Assembly: GCA_018394295.1 (NCBI GenBank)
Contig: CP074573.1
Coordinates: 1,867,156 to 1,931,155, forward strand
Direction: 5' to 3'
DNA from: Mycoplasmatota bacterium
GTDB taxonomy: Bacteria; Bacillota_I; Bacilli_A; Haloplasmatales; Haloplasmataceae
Length of the DNA stretch: 64,000 nucleotides
A model generated the notes under the pieces. That model made no database searches, was not told the DNA's origin, and saw only the letters and a list, made by a program, of their open reading frames with translations. The translations under genes and the position numbers were made by a program. This document shows positions 34,962-45,428 of this stretch, one piece after another (the stretch's first letter is position 1; every line of letters begins with the position of its first letter).

Positions 34962-36218
34962 TTATTTAAGCAGTTTCCTTAAATCATTTTCAAAATTTGG
35001 ATAGGAAATTTTATCACAATCATCATGTTTAATTTTTATATTACCACAAATGATTTTTGCGACCTTTAACATCATGCTAATCCGATGATCATAATAGGAA
35101 TCAACTGTATTTGGTGTAAGATTTGTCTTTCCATTTATTATCATTCCATCCTCTAATTCTATTATATCAGCCCCTAAAAGTGTAAGTGAACTTTTAGTTG
35201 ATTTAATTCTATCTGATTCTTTAACTCTTAATTCACGTGCATCTTTAATTACAGATGTTCCATATATTTGTGTTGCTAGGAGTGTTAAAATCGGTATTTC
35301 ATCAATAAGGTACGGAATTAAGTTTTTTTCTAATTTGAGTGGTTTCAAATTGCTTTGATATTTAAGATAAAGATCCCCCACTATTTCATTACAAATAACT
35401 TTTTGATTCATAATTTTATAATAAGCCCCAATTTGATCTAATACCTTTAAAATTCCTATTCGAGTCGGATTAAGACCACAATCCTTTATTAAAATTTCAC
35501 TATCTGGTGTGATTAAACAAGCAACTATAAAATAAGCTGCTGAAGAAATATCTCCAGGTACAATTATATCAACTGCATTTAAACGATTCTTCCCAGATAA
35601 TCTAATTGTTAAGTCATTAGCAGAAATATCTGCTCCCATCGATTGAAGCATCAGTTCCGTATGATTTCTTGAGGTACTTAATTCATGGATAACAGTGGGC
35701 TCTTTGACTTTTAATGCTGCTAATAAAACCGCTGACTTCACTTGAGCACTACTTACATCTAGAAAAACTTCATTCCCTTTTAGTTTTGAAGGCATTATTT
35801 CAGCGGGTAGATAGTTTTTATCTGTGAGTAGTATATTTGCCTGCAAACATTCTAAATGTTTAACTACGCGCCTCATAGGACGTTTAGAAAGAGAATCATC
35901 TCCATTTAATACTGAACTGATTTCTAATCCTGATAAAAGCCCTAGTAAAAGTCGTGCAGTTGTTCCTGAATTCATACAATTAAGTATTTCTATTGGTTCA
36001 TTAAGACCTTCAAAACCACGACCTGTCACATATACACAATCATTATCTTCAACAATCTCAACACCTAAAGCTTTTAATACACCAATTGTTGCTTTAACAT
36101 CTTCACTTTTTAATAAATGTTTAATTTTTGCTTTTCCATAACTAATCGCACTTAACAGTAACGCTCTATGAGATATTGATTTATCACCAGGTAATATTAC
36201 TTCTCCACTTAATTTCAT
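34962..36218 (-). CDS. aroA: 3-phosphoshikimate 1-carboxyvinyltransferase (EPSP synthase)
   Basis: 418 residues. PGDKSISHRALL (about 10-21), NSGTTARLL (about 83-91) and RELRVKESDR (about 336-345) are the substrate-binding signatures. It catalyses step six of the shikimate pathway using phosphoenolpyruvate. The start overlaps the aroB stop by four bases, so translation is coupled in aroC-aroB-aroA. Confidence 0.96.
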   Translation of the reverse strand: MKLSGEVILPGDKSISHRALLLSAISYGKAKIKHLLKSEDVKATIGVLKALGVEIVEDNDCVYVTGRGFEGLNEPIEILNCMNSGTTARLLLGLLSGLEISSVLNGDDSLSKRPMRRVVKHLECLQANILLTDKNYLPAEIMPSKLKGNEVFLDVSSAQVKSAVLLAALKVKEPTVIHELSTSRNHTELMLQSMGADISANDLTIRLSGKNRLNAVDIIVPGDISSAAYFIVACLITPDSEILIKDCGLNPTRIGILKVLDQIGAYYKIMNQKVICNEIVGDLYLKYQSNLKPLKLEKNLIPYLIDEIPILTLLATQIYGTSVIKDARELRVKESDRIKSTKSSLTLLGADIIELEDGMIINGKTNLTPNTVDSYYDHRISMMLKVAKIICGNIKIKHDDCDKISYPNFENDLRKLLK

Positions 36219-37264
36219 AATAGCACCATCTTAAACTGAGTTAATTTTTCTTTAAATTCTTCTATAGTTAAATTAATTTCATAGGGTTGTCCAAAACGAT
36301 AAAGTCCAATAAATTTGAGAAATTCATTTTCATTTTTTTTATCATTTTTAATTATTTTTAACATATCCTCAATATGAAAAACTGGTTTTGTTTTAAAATA
36401 ACCCCAATCAATTAGTTTTTGATAAAATAATTCATAAAATGGATTATCAGACAAAAATAAATCAAAACATATTCCTAAACTCACTGCTTCCCCATGCGAA
36501 TATTGATCTATTATTTCAATTCCATGAGCTAGTGTATGACCAAAGTTTAAAAATTGTCTTTTACCAAGCTTATCATAAATATCCATTTCAATATAAATCT
36601 TCTTTACTAGTATTGAACGATATAATATCTCTTCCATGAAAAAATCATCATCAACAAGCTGGTATAATGAACGATTTTCATCCATTAATTGATTTAAAAT
36701 ATAACCTTCAGATAATAAATCATGTTTAAAGACTTCACCAAAACCACTTAGGATTTCTTTTTCAGGCAAAGTTTTTAAAAAATCTAAATGATAGATTACA
36801 ACATCAGGCTGGTAAAAAGAGCCAATCACATTTTTAATTTCATGAAAGTTCAACGCTGTTTTCCCACCAACTGAACTATCATGCGACAATAATGTTGTTG
36901 GTAGATGAATTAATCGAACACCTCTTTTGTATGTTGAAGCAAAAAAACCTGCAAAGTCAGTGACAACACCTCCACCAAACGCTAAAACAAGAACATTTCT
37001 ATCTAAATAATGATTTACACAATAATCAATGCATTTTTCATATGATGAAAGATTTTTACTATTTTCCGGATTTTCAGGTAATGAAAAAAGATAATCTGTT
37101 TGAACCACTTTTTTTAACGTTTCTAAATGAATGTCTTTTACTGTATCATCTGTAATAATTAACACCTTTTCATCAGTTGTTATAAACTGCTTCAGTGTTT
37201 TTAAAACATCTCCAATATAAATATCATAATTTTTATCTAATGCATTAATTGTAATTTTCTTCAT
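36215..37264 (-). CDS. aroB: 3-dehydroquinate synthase
   Basis: 349 residues. NAD-binding GGGVVTDFAGF, then the signature LPTTLLSHDSSVGGKTALN. Zinc ligands fit GFGEVFKHDLL (Glu) and the His residues of FGHTLAHGIE and YSHGEAVSLG. Second step of the shikimate pathway. Thirty-odd bases after aroC and overlapping aroA. Confidence 0.95.
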   Translation of the reverse strand: MKKITINALDKNYDIYIGDVLKTLKQFITTDEKVLIITDDTVKDIHLETLKKVVQTDYLFSLPENPENSKNLSSYEKCIDYCVNHYLDRNVLVLAFGGGVVTDFAGFFASTYKRGVRLIHLPTTLLSHDSSVGGKTALNFHEIKNVIGSFYQPDVVIYHLDFLKTLPEKEILSGFGEVFKHDLLSEGYILNQLMDENRSLYQLVDDDFFMEEILYRSILVKKIYIEMDIYDKLGKRQFLNFGHTLAHGIEIIDQYSHGEAVSLGICFDLFLSDNPFYELFYQKLIDWGYFKTKPVFHIEDMLKIIKNDKKNENEFLKFIGLYRFGQPYEINLTIEEFKEKLTQFKMVLL

Positions 37265-37297
37265 ATAAACCTCCGAAAATGCTATACCACTAATAAT

Positions 37298-38434
37298 TTA
37301 AAACTGTTTTACATATTCACGGTATGATGTGAGGGCTTCTTTTAATTGTTCCATTGTATCAGAAGTAAATTGTTCAAAAATAGCTTTTGCGATTTCATAA
37401 ACTACTGTATACATACAAATGATACTTGCTGAGGGTACAACACAAACATCACTGCGTTCTATATGGGATAAAACTGCTTCTTTTGATTTTATATGAACGG
37501 ATTGTAGAGGCTTCATTAAGGTTGGAATCGGTTTAAACACTGCTTTTAATACAATTGGCATCCCTGTTGTCATTCCACCTTCAAAGCCACCATAATGGTT
37601 GCTTGTACGAGTAAAGCCGTTGTGATAAACAATTTCATCATGAACTTCACTACCAAAATGGTCGCCTAAAGAAAAACCATCTCCAAACTCTATTCCTTTA
37701 CACGACTGTATACTTAAAACTGAAGCAGCAATTTTTGCGTCTAATTTAGTCTCATGAGATACATAACTTCCTAGTCCAGCAGGTACATTTGTTACCTCTA
37801 CCTGACATATTCCGCCTAATGTGTCTTTTTTTATTTTCGCCTCATCGATTAATCGTTTTACCATAACACTACTTTTTTGACTTGGCATTCTTACTTCTGA
37901 TTGCTCTAAATAACTTAAATCAAAATCATCATCAAGTGTTATTCCACCAATATTTGTCACATAAGAGATAACGGATATACCCAATTGTCTCAATATCTGT
38001 AAGCAAATAGCACCAACGACTACACGTGAGACGGTTTCTCTCGCACTAGCTCTTTCAAAAACACACCGCATATCATCTTGATTATATTTAATCGCACCAA
38101 CTAAATCTGCATGTCCTGGGCGTGGAATTTCTACCTTTTGATAATCTTGTACATCATATGTAAATGGGTCCATATACGACTGATGATTTATATAATCTTT
38201 ATTTTTCACAACAATCGTCATAGGGGCTCCTGTTGTTTTACCAAATAAAACGCCTGATAAAATCTCTGCTTTATCACTTTCAATTTTCATTCGACCCCCA
38301 CGACCATATCCTAATTGTCTTTCCCTTAAAGCTTCATTAATTTCATCTAAATCTAAAAAAACATTACTTGGGATTCCTTCTAAAATAATTGTAATTTGTT
38401 TACCATGAGAGTAACCACTACTGATATAGCGCAT
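37298..38434 (-). CDS. aroC: Chorismate synthase
   Basis: 378 residues from ATG 38434, where the family's usual start MRY is found; the frame ten codons longer has no ribosome binding site. Signatures: SGYSHGKQ, GRGGRMKIESD, RPGHADLVGAIKY (FMN site) and FERASARETVSRV. It makes chorismate with reduced FMN. First gene of the aroC-aroB-aroA-(small ORF)-dapB-cca run. Confidence 0.94.
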   Translation of the reverse strand: MRYISSGYSHGKQITIILEGIPSNVFLDLDEINEALRERQLGYGRGGRMKIESDKAEILSGVLFGKTTGAPMTIVVKNKDYINHQSYMDPFTYDVQDYQKVEIPRPGHADLVGAIKYNQDDMRCVFERASARETVSRVVVGAICLQILRQLGISVISYVTNIGGITLDDDFDLSYLEQSEVRMPSQKSSVMVKRLIDEAKIKKDTLGGICQVEVTNVPAGLGSYVSHETKLDAKIAASVLSIQSCKGIEFGDGFSLGDHFGSEVHDEIVYHNGFTRTSNHYGGFEGGMTTGMPIVLKAVFKPIPTLMKPLQSVHIKSKEAVLSHIERSDVCVVPSASIICMYTVVYEIAKAIFEQFTSDTMEQLKEALTSYREYVKQF

Positions 38435-38500
38435 ATCATTCACATCCGTTTTTATTTTTCTCATTATATTTTAACATAATTCATTTTTTATTTCATCATA

Positions 38501-38532
38501 AATAAAAAACCTCAAAAAAGTTATGAAGTTTT
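38501..38532 (-). terminator. Terminator after the WG-repeat gene
   Basis: AACTTCA / TGAGGTT stem on the minus strand followed by TTTTTTATTTATG. Confidence 0.6.
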
Positions 38533-39921
38533 TTATGGTTTCCAAATCAAATTCATTTCTTTATCAAAATATGAACTAAATGACTTATTATATAACTCTC
38601 CATTAAAATAAAGATAAGGCGTATCATTAATTATATGTATTTTCATATAATCATATATTTTCAACCCAGGAATTATTTCATTCCCTCCTAAATCATAAAG
38701 TTGATAAACCATTGCACCATCTTCATAAAACTCATTACAAATCGCTAAAACCTCAAAATGAGGATACACTAGGATATCTAAGGCATTAAATTCTATTGAT
38801 TCTTTGGTTTGTAAATTATATAAATAAAATAATTCATCATCACTTTTCAACAATACATACCTTTTATTTATCATTTTTATTCCTAAATACTCTTCTGTAA
38901 ATAATTCTAAACCATCCTGATTTAATAGATTGAAATGTTGTGAATCTTTTGTAACAACAGCATGTTGATTTTGAAAATAATTATATTGATCAATAAAATT
39001 ATGATTACTTGCTTTTTTATAAATAAAATCGGTAATTAATTGATTAGTATCAATATTTAAGAAGGCATAATTGATTTGATTTAAACTAACTGAAATAATA
39101 TTTTCTGAATCATTTCCCATTGATAAAAATGCAGGGTTAATCATTATCTCATATCGATTATTCATAAGTCCCCATTTAGCTTCTTGACTAAACTTTAAAT
39201 AAATTTCTTTTTGTGTGCTTGGTTGTATATAATCATATGCAAAAGGAACAACTACTTCATTTTCTCGATTAATAACACCATATAATCCATCTTTAATAAC
39301 CACTACTTTTCCATTAAAAAATTGATGAGTAAGTAGTGGATTTCTGTCATAAATAAATGGGATTACAAGTTCACCATTTTTATCAACATAACCAATTTTA
39401 TTGTTTCCCTTTAAGATAACTGCTGCTAATCCTTCTGCATAATCGTACATATACTCATATTCAACTTCTTTAATCATTATTTGACCGTCTACATAACGTC
39501 CAAAAAAATAAGTGTGTTTTTCATTAACTATTTTTTTCAAAAAATAGCGATCCTCACCTAAATAAGATATATCAGAATACTCATAATCTAAAATATAATT
39601 ACCCTTTTTATTTATGATTGCATCTAGATGATCCTTATTGGTTACAATCGCAAAGTAATTATCATGAAATAGTGAGGCGTTCACCCAATTTTCATCTAGT
39701 AATACTATCTCTCCCTTAAAATTACTATAACCGATGGAATTTGAATCAAATATTTGCCCATTTGGACATGAGATAGGAAGTAAAATATCAAATGTAGAAT
39801 TCAATTTACCATTAATTTTACAAGAACTAGGCTTAATTTGGGGATTATATGAGGAAGAGAAGAAAAAGATTAATCCTATACATATTATAATTAACGTTAT
39901 TAAAAACATTTTAATTTTCAT
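38533..39921 (-). CDS. WG-repeat (KWG-like) exported protein
   Basis: 462 residues; GGAGG before ATG. Membrane/signal segment at 7-24 with no clear cleavage site, then repeats of the WG type (IGYVDKNGELVIPFIYD, YGVINRENEVVVPFAYD, WGLMNNRYEIMINPAF) forming beta-strand units. Function of the family is unknown; many are surface-exposed. It overlaps the upstream gene by 11 bases, so both form a two-gene unit. The unit sits between aroC and hup. Confidence 0.75.
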   Translation of the reverse strand: MKIKMFLITLIIICIGLIFFFSSSYNPQIKPSSCKINGKLNSTFDILLPISCPNGQIFDSNSIGYSNFKGEIVLLDENWVNASLFHDNYFAIVTNKDHLDAIINKKGNYILDYEYSDISYLGEDRYFLKKIVNEKHTYFFGRYVDGQIMIKEVEYEYMYDYAEGLAAVILKGNNKIGYVDKNGELVIPFIYDRNPLLTHQFFNGKVVVIKDGLYGVINRENEVVVPFAYDYIQPSTQKEIYLKFSQEAKWGLMNNRYEIMINPAFLSMGNDSENIISVSLNQINYAFLNIDTNQLITDFIYKKASNHNFIDQYNYFQNQHAVVTKDSQHFNLLNQDGLELFTEEYLGIKMINKRYVLLKSDDELFYLYNLQTKESIEFNALDILVYPHFEVLAICNEFYEDGAMVYQLYDLGGNEIIPGLKIYDYMKIHIINDTPYLYFNGELYNKSFSSYFDKEMNLIWKP

Positions 39922-40510
39922 CTAAACCTCCACACGCGTTATTTCGATTAAAATAAAAATCTAACCTGTCACTTACCGTAGACTGATCTTCATAACTCGT
40001 TCCATATAATAACCAAAAGATTACATCAAAATGATGTAAACTCCTTTGCCACCATCTACCTTCTTGATTGAAAAAATTATAAGTTCCTTTATTTATCGAA
40101 TTTGTAACAATTTTAATAAATAAATTATTCCCATTCTCATCTTTTTCAACTTTCACAATATATTCATAGTGCCCATTCCGACTTAAGTATTTTAAATTAT
40201 GACAATCATTAATATTATGGAAAGTAGCATTTCTTGCTGGGATTATTTTATTTGAGTTAATTAATCCAACAAATCTTTCAATACTGACATGTGTTCTTAA
40301 CGCATGATCATCTTGTTTTTTATAATACATATTTTTAAGTGATCTATTTAAAAGTTTTAATTCTAGACAAGTTGTACTTTGTGAATGGGTGATAATTTCT
40401 AATATTTTTTCTTCAATCTTATATAATTGATTATCTTTTTTTATAATTAAACAAATTAATCCCATACCAATGATAAAAAGGAGGCTAATATGAACATATT
40501 TCTTAATCAT
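39911..40510 (-). CDS. Hypothetical membrane-anchored protein, partner of the WG-repeat gene
   Basis: 199 residues; AAGGAGG before ATG. One N-terminal helix (about 7-23), then an extracytoplasmic domain with RNATFHNINDCHNLKYL and a possible disulphide pair. No family recognised. Its overlap with the WG-repeat gene indicates linked expression. Confidence 0.68.
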   Translation of the reverse strand: MIKKYVHISLLFIIGMGLICLIIKKDNQLYKIEEKILEIITHSQSTTCLELKLLNRSLKNMYYKKQDDHALRTHVSIERFVGLINSNKIIPARNATFHNINDCHNLKYLSRNGHYEYIVKVEKDENGNNLFIKIVTNSINKGTYNFFNQEGRWWQRSLHHFDVIFWLLYGTSYEDQSTVSDRLDFYFNRNNACGGLDEN

Positions 40511-40600
40511 GTGTTCCTCCTTTATAAATATTCATTCTTTTTATACTATTATATTATTACAATATTTATTTGATTAATAAAACTTGAAAAATTGTTTATA

Positions 40601-40636
40601 AAAATAAAAACCTACTACTTTGTTAAAGTAGTAGGT
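40601..40636 (-). terminator. Terminator of hup
   Basis: Perfect ACCTACTACTTT / AAAGTAGTAGGT stem with GTT loop, followed by T6 on the minus strand. Confidence 0.92.
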
Positions 40637-40666
40637 CCAAATTACCCTTTTTATAATTACTTCATA

Positions 40667-40939
40667 TTATTTTATTTCTTCTTTGAATGTTTTTCCAGCT
40701 TTGAAAATTGGAAGAATTGCTTCTGTCACGATGATTTTTTCTCCTGTTTTAGGGTTAACTCCATTACGTTCTTTTCGGTGTTTGGTTTCAAATGTACCAA
40801 AACCAGAGACAGTCACTTTATCACGTGATTTTAAAGTGTCGTAAATGGTGTTAATCATTGTGTCAACTACTAACTCAACGTCTTTCTTTTTCATTTCTGT
40901 TTTTTCTGCTACAACGTTAATTAATTGTGATTTGTTCAT
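40667..40939 (-). CDS. hup: Histone-like DNA-binding protein HU
   Basis: 90 residues, exact family length. KSQLINVVAEKTEM N-terminus, VSGFGTFETKHRKERNGVNP forming the DNA-binding arm. It compacts and bends chromosomal DNA. ATG follows AAGGAGG. It sits beside spoIVA, as hbs does in Bacillus, with its own promoter and terminator. Confidence 0.97.
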   Translation of the reverse strand: MNKSQLINVVAEKTEMKKKDVELVVDTMINTIYDTLKSRDKVTVSGFGTFETKHRKERNGVNPKTGEKIIVTEAILPIFKAGKTFKEEIK

Positions 40940-40969
40940 AACTACGCCTCCTTTATATGTGACTCAAAT

Positions 40970-40998
40970 AATATAACATAATTTTTGACAATATACAA
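40970..40998 (-). promoter_or_regulatory. Promoter of hup
   Basis: Minus strand TTGTAT, 17 bases, then TATATT with an extended TGT before it, about 30 bases upstream of the hup start. Confidence 0.6.
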
Positions 40999-41058
40999 TA
41001 TCTATGTTTATATTTTTCATCTTTTTTCTTATATTATACTTGAATTTTTTCAATTCAA

Positions 41059-42531
41059 CTATAAAATAATCGCAATTAAGCCTCCAGAACCCTTATTTAT
41101 CACCTTTTCAAGAGTGTCACGGAACTTCTGTCTAGCCTTGTCTGGTAGCACATAAAGTTTAGCATTAATTCCATCTACGACTAAAGAATCAAGTGTTCTA
41201 CCAAAAATATCTTGTTTCCATACGGATAATGGATCTCTATCATAGTCTTGCATAATATAATTAATTAAGTCTTGACTTTGTTGTTCTGTCCCAATAATCG
41301 GTTCGAAAGTTGATTCAACATCAACTTTTATCATATGAATAGAAGGCGCAATTGCACGTAATTTAACACCATATCGACTACCTTGTTTAACAACTTCAGG
41401 CTTATCTAATTTCATATCTTCAATTCTTGGGGTTGCAATTCCATAACCTAATTGACGAACCATATGTAAAGCAGAAGAAATACTATCATATTCATGTTTC
41501 GCTTCACGATATTCTTGAAGTAATGAAATAAATTCACCTCTATCATCTAATTTTTGTCCAATTATACTTTCAATAATTTCATTATATAATTCATCTTTAC
41601 AAACAACTGTAATTTCAGCTGAACCAGAGGCAGGGTCAACTGCAGTTAATTGAACGTCACTAATAAATTCATTTTCTCTTAATGCCTCAACGATTTTATT
41701 AGTTTCACGTAATTTTTGATATTCATTACTAACATTTTTGATAACATCATCAAATTGTCTTTTTACACTGTGGTTTTCATTTAAAACACTAATCCAACTT
41801 GGAACTTTAATATTAAGTTCTTTAATCTTAAATTCATAAAGAGCTTCTTTTAATACTCGATTTACATCACGTAAAGAAATATTTTCAACAGAGATAGGAA
41901 GAACAGGTACATCATACTTTTCTACTAATGTATCACGTAATGCCTGGGTTTCTTGTTTTTGAGGATGTCTACTGTTTAAAACAACAATAAATGGCTTATC
42001 TAACTGTTTTAAATCATTTATCGTTCTTTCTTCAGCTTCTAAATAATCTTCTCTTGAAAAATCACAAATTGAACCATCTGTTGTCATGACAATACCAATT
42101 GTCGAATGATCTTCAATAACTTTTCTAGTTCCAATTTCAGCAGCATCCTTAAATGGAATCGGCTCTTCAAACCATGGGGTGTGAACCATTCTTGGTCCCT
42201 CATCATCAGTATATCCTTTTGAATTAGGGATGACAAAACCAACACAATCAACTAAACGAACCTTTACATCTAAGTCATCTAAATTAATGCTCATAATTTG
42301 ATTCGGAATAAATTTAGGTTCTGTGGTCATGATGGTTCTTCCATCCGCTGCTTGAGGTAATTCATCGACTACTTTTTTATATAAGTCTTCGTCGTGAACA
42401 TTCGGTAGGATCAATGATTCAACAAATTTTCTAATAAATGTGGATTTCCCCGAACGTACAGGTCCCACAACTCCTAAATAGAGCTCTTTAGAGGTACGTT
42501 CGACTATATCACGAATATATTCTTCGCTCAT
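41059..42531 (-). CDS. spoIVA: Stage IV sporulation protein A (spore coat morphogenetic ATPase)
   Basis: 490 residues from ATG 42531, which has GAGGAAT before it; the frame from 42561 has no such site. TRAFAC-type ATPase with Walker A VGPVRSGKST (about 26-35) and a Sensor/Walker B region VRLVDCVGFVIPNSKGYTDD; the C-terminal part (KVDVESTFEPIIGTEQQSQ, GGLIAIIL) is the usual membrane-anchoring end. It polymerises around the forespore to form the basement layer of the coat. Strong evidence that the organism sporulates. Confidence 0.96.
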   Translation of the reverse strand: MSEEYIRDIVERTSKELYLGVVGPVRSGKSTFIRKFVESLILPNVHDEDLYKKVVDELPQAADGRTIMTTEPKFIPNQIMSINLDDLDVKVRLVDCVGFVIPNSKGYTDDEGPRMVHTPWFEEPIPFKDAAEIGTRKVIEDHSTIGIVMTTDGSICDFSREDYLEAEERTINDLKQLDKPFIVVLNSRHPQKQETQALRDTLVEKYDVPVLPISVENISLRDVNRVLKEALYEFKIKELNIKVPSWISVLNENHSVKRQFDDVIKNVSNEYQKLRETNKIVEALRENEFISDVQLTAVDPASGSAEITVVCKDELYNEIIESIIGQKLDDRGEFISLLQEYREAKHEYDSISSALHMVRQLGYGIATPRIEDMKLDKPEVVKQGSRYGVKLRAIAPSIHMIKVDVESTFEPIIGTEQQSQDLINYIMQDYDRDPLSVWKQDIFGRTLDSLVVDGINAKLYVLPDKARQKFRDTLEKVINKGSGGLIAIIL

Positions 42532-42757
42532 ATTATTCCTCGCTTTCTTATTTCTTCTCACAACATTATATTTTTTTAATGACTCATATATTCAAAAATA
42601 AGTAAAAAACTTATATATAAATTCTAATTTTTAACTTTTTTGACATTTTTTAAGAGAATTAACTCCCATTTAAGCTTTTTTCCTTCAATTTTGTTTATAT
42701 CTTCTTCATATAAAATAAAAAAATGGATAAAATTATATCTTATACAACTTGATGATA

Positions 42758-42787
42758 AATAAAAAAACTTAGGATTTCCCTAAGTTT
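42758..42787 (-). terminator. Terminator of spoVIF
   Basis: AAACTTAGG / CCTAAGTTT stem with a T8 tract, overlapping the spoVIF stop codon. Confidence 0.88.
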
Positions 42788-43022
42788 AAAATAAATCGTT
42801 TATATTTGATGGAACGCCATCATTTTTTATTTTTTTTACAATTTTATCCTCTAAATCTTTCGTAACATTTTTATTAGCTACTTTTGAAATATCTCGAATT
42901 AATTTTCTTAACACTTTCTCATCACTTAAATCTGCATTTTTTATACTATCAGCAATATCAAAAATAGTGTTTTTATCAATACTAGCCTTTTTGTTTATTT
43001 CATCAAAAACATTTTTAAACAT
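42786..43022 (-). CDS. spoVIF: Stage VI sporulation protein F
   Basis: 78 residues. The pattern IFDIADSIKNADLSDEKVLR followed by LIRDISKVANKNVTKDLEDK matches the SpoVIF family (late coat assembly factor in Bacillus), which has about this length. GGAGG precedes the ATG. It lies between gpsA and spoIVA, near other spore genes, and has its own terminator. Confidence 0.82.
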   Translation of the reverse strand: MFKNVFDEINKKASIDKNTIFDIADSIKNADLSDEKVLRKLIRDISKVANKNVTKDLEDKIVKKIKNDGVPSNINDLF

Positions 43023-43085
43023 AACAAAAAACCTCCTAGACTTGATTCATAATAAGTATATGACAAAGTAGGAGGTAATGTGCTT

Positions 43086-44087
43086 TTATTCTGATTTTAA
43101 ATTTCTTTGCATTAATTCTTTCAAAATTTCAACAGGTTCTATTTCATTAAATAAAACATCATAAACCGCAAAAATTATCGGCATTTCTACATCTAATTCT
43201 TTAGCATACTTATAAGCAGCTTCACAACTTCTAACACCTTCAACAACCATAGTCATCGATGCTAAAGTTTCTTTTAAATTTTTTCCACTTCCGATTTTTA
43301 AACCTGCTTGATAATTACGACTATGCATACTAGTAGCTGTTACAATTAAATCACCAAGACCTGTTAACCCAAATAAGGTTTCTTCTTTAGCTCCAGCTTT
43401 TACAGCGAGTCTTCTCATTTCAGCTAGTCCTCGAGTAATTAAAGCCGCTTTTGCATTATCACCATAACCTAAACCTGATAAAATACCAGCAGCTAAAGCA
43501 ATAATGTTTTTTAATGAACCGCCTAATTCAGCACCAATTAAATCATTTAACGTGTAAACGCGAAAATACTCATCATTATTAAATAATTGTTGTATATCTT
43601 TAGCAAGTTCTATGTTATCACTTGATGCTGCGACTGTTGTCAATTGACGTTTAATAACCTCTTCAGCGTGACTTGGTCCAGTTAGTGCAACAAATCCTTT
43701 AATTTTTTCTGGTGCTATTTCTTCATAAACAATTTCTGAGACACGTTTAAATGTCTTTGGCTCAATCCCTTTACTAGCATTAACAAATACAACTGGGTGG
43801 TCCAAAGAATCATTAACACTTTTTAAGGCTTGACGCATCACCTTAGTTGGTACAACGGTCAATACTACATCACTACCAAGTAAAGCTTCTTTTAAATCTG
43901 TATACCCAATAATACTATTTGGAAGTTTAGAACCTGGTAAATAACGCTCATTTGTATGATGGTTATTAATTTCTGCAATCAATGATTGGTCTAAATCATA
44001 TACCTTTACTAAATGTTTATTATCAGCAAGTAAAAGCGATAAACCACTACCCCAACTTCCTGCACCTATAATTGTAATTGTTCTCAT
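43086..44087 (-). CDS. gpsA: NAD(P)-dependent glycerol-3-phosphate dehydrogenase
   Basis: 333 residues. Rossmann GAGSWGSGLS (7-16), catalytic Lys in LGGSLKNIIALAAGI, and GLTGLGDLIVTATS with NYQAG. It reduces dihydroxyacetone phosphate to sn-glycerol 3-phosphate for phospholipids. Directly follows der (15 bases), the conserved der-gpsA order. Confidence 0.96.
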   Translation of the reverse strand: MRTITIIGAGSWGSGLSLLLADNKHLVKVYDLDQSLIAEINNHHTNERYLPGSKLPNSIIGYTDLKEALLGSDVVLTVVPTKVMRQALKSVNDSLDHPVVFVNASKGIEPKTFKRVSEIVYEEIAPEKIKGFVALTGPSHAEEVIKRQLTTVAASSDNIELAKDIQQLFNNDEYFRVYTLNDLIGAELGGSLKNIIALAAGILSGLGYGDNAKAALITRGLAEMRRLAVKAGAKEETLFGLTGLGDLIVTATSMHSRNYQAGLKIGSGKNLKETLASMTMVVEGVRSCEAAYKYAKELDVEMPIIFAVYDVLFNEIEPVEILKELMQRNLKSE

Positions 44088-44101
44088 GTTTATTCCACCT
44101 T

Positions 44102-45409
44102 TTAATCTCTAATTCTAGGTATTAATTTAATCGGTGTTCCAGTAAATTCGAAATTCTCTCTTAATTTATTATCTAAAAACCGCTCATAAGAAAAGTGTAA
44201 ATACTTTGGATGATTTACAAACATCACGAAAGTTGGTGGTTTGACATCTACTTGTGTGACGTAATAAATTCTTAATTTACCACCATTATGTGTTGGCGCA
44301 GGATTTAGACTGGCAGCATCTAGAATAACTTCGTTTAATACATTCGTTGGAACACGACGAGAATAATTTTCAAATGCTTTAAGTAATGCATCAAATAACG
44401 TATGAATCCGTTTATTTTCTTTAGCACTAATAAAAATAATCGGAGCATAATCTAAAAAGACAAATTCACGTCTAATATTTTCTATCCAACGTTTCATCGT
44501 TTTATCATCTTTATCAATCGCATCCCATTTATTAACACATAAAATAACTGCTTTATTATTATTATGTGCATAGCCTGCAATACGCTTATCAAACTCTCTA
44601 ATTCCTTCAAAAGCATTTAAAACAACCACACAAACATCACTACGTTCAATGGCAGACATCGCTCTTAACACACTATATTTTTCGGTATTTTCATAAACTT
44701 TACCTTTTTTACGCATTCCAGCTGTATCAATAACCACATAATCATGACCATCTTTAGTAAACTGGGTATCAATTGCATCACGTGTGGTTCCAGCAATATC
44801 ACTAACAATTACTCTTTCTTCACCTAACAAAACATTTGTTAGAGATGATTTTCCAACATTTGGTCTTCCAATCAAAGAAAATTTAATTGTCTTTTCATCG
44901 TAATTTATAACTTTTTCTTTTGGTAACTTATGAATCAAAGCATCTAACAAATCACCAAATCCAATTCCATGTGTTGAAGAAATCGGAATAACATCAGCGA
45001 ATCCTAAAGAATAAAATTCATAGACACTTTCTTTAAAACTGATATCATCCACTTTATTAACGGCACATATAACTTCTTTATTACTTTTAAACAATAAATT
45101 CGCAACAAATTCATCGGCAGCAGTAATTCCATCACGGACGTTACAGACAAATATAATTACATCTGCTTCATCTATTGCAATTTCTGCTTGTTGTTTTATT
45201 TGTGAAAGGAATGGTTCATCAGATATTTCTATTCCACCGGTATCAATTAAATTAAATTTACTACCTAACCATTCACCTTTTGAGTAAATTCTATCACGTG
45301 TTACTCCAGGAGTATCTTCGACAATAGACAACCTTTGACCTACGATTCTATTAAAAATAGTGGACTTCCCACAATTAGGACGTCCCACTATCGCAACTAC
45401 TGGAAACAT
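44102..45409 (-). CDS. der: Ribosome-assembly GTPase Der (EngA)
   Basis: 435 residues. Two tandem GTPase domains: first with GRPNCGKST (8-16), [12 protein letters not shown]; second with GRPNVGKSS (about 181-189), [17 protein letters not shown]-terminal KH-like domain ends in PRIRD. Needed for late 50S subunit assembly. Lies 20 bases after the cmk-S1 gene. Confidence 0.97.
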   Translation of the reverse strand: MFPVVAIVGRPNCGKSTIFNRIVGQRLSIVEDTPGVTRDRIYSKGEWLGSKFNLIDTGGIEISDEPFLSQIKQQAEIAIDEADVIIFVCNVRDGITAADEFVANLLFKSNKEVICAVNKVDDISFKESVYEFYSLGFADVIPISSTHGIGFGDLLDALIHKLPKEKVINYDEKTIKFSLIGRPNVGKSSLTNVLLGEERVIVSDIAGTTRDAIDTQFTKDGHDYVVIDTAGMRKKGKVYENTEKYSVLRAMSAIERSDVCVVVLNAFEGIREFDKRIAGYAHNNNKAVILCVNKWDAIDKDDKTMKRWIENIRREFVFLDYAPIIFISAKENKRIHTLFDALLKAFENYSRRVPTNVLNEVILDAASLNPAPTHNGGKLRIYYVTQVDVKPPTFVMFVNHPKYLHFSYERFLDNKLRENFEFTGTPIKLIPRIRD

Positions 45410-45428
45410 AAATTTTCACCTGCATTTT

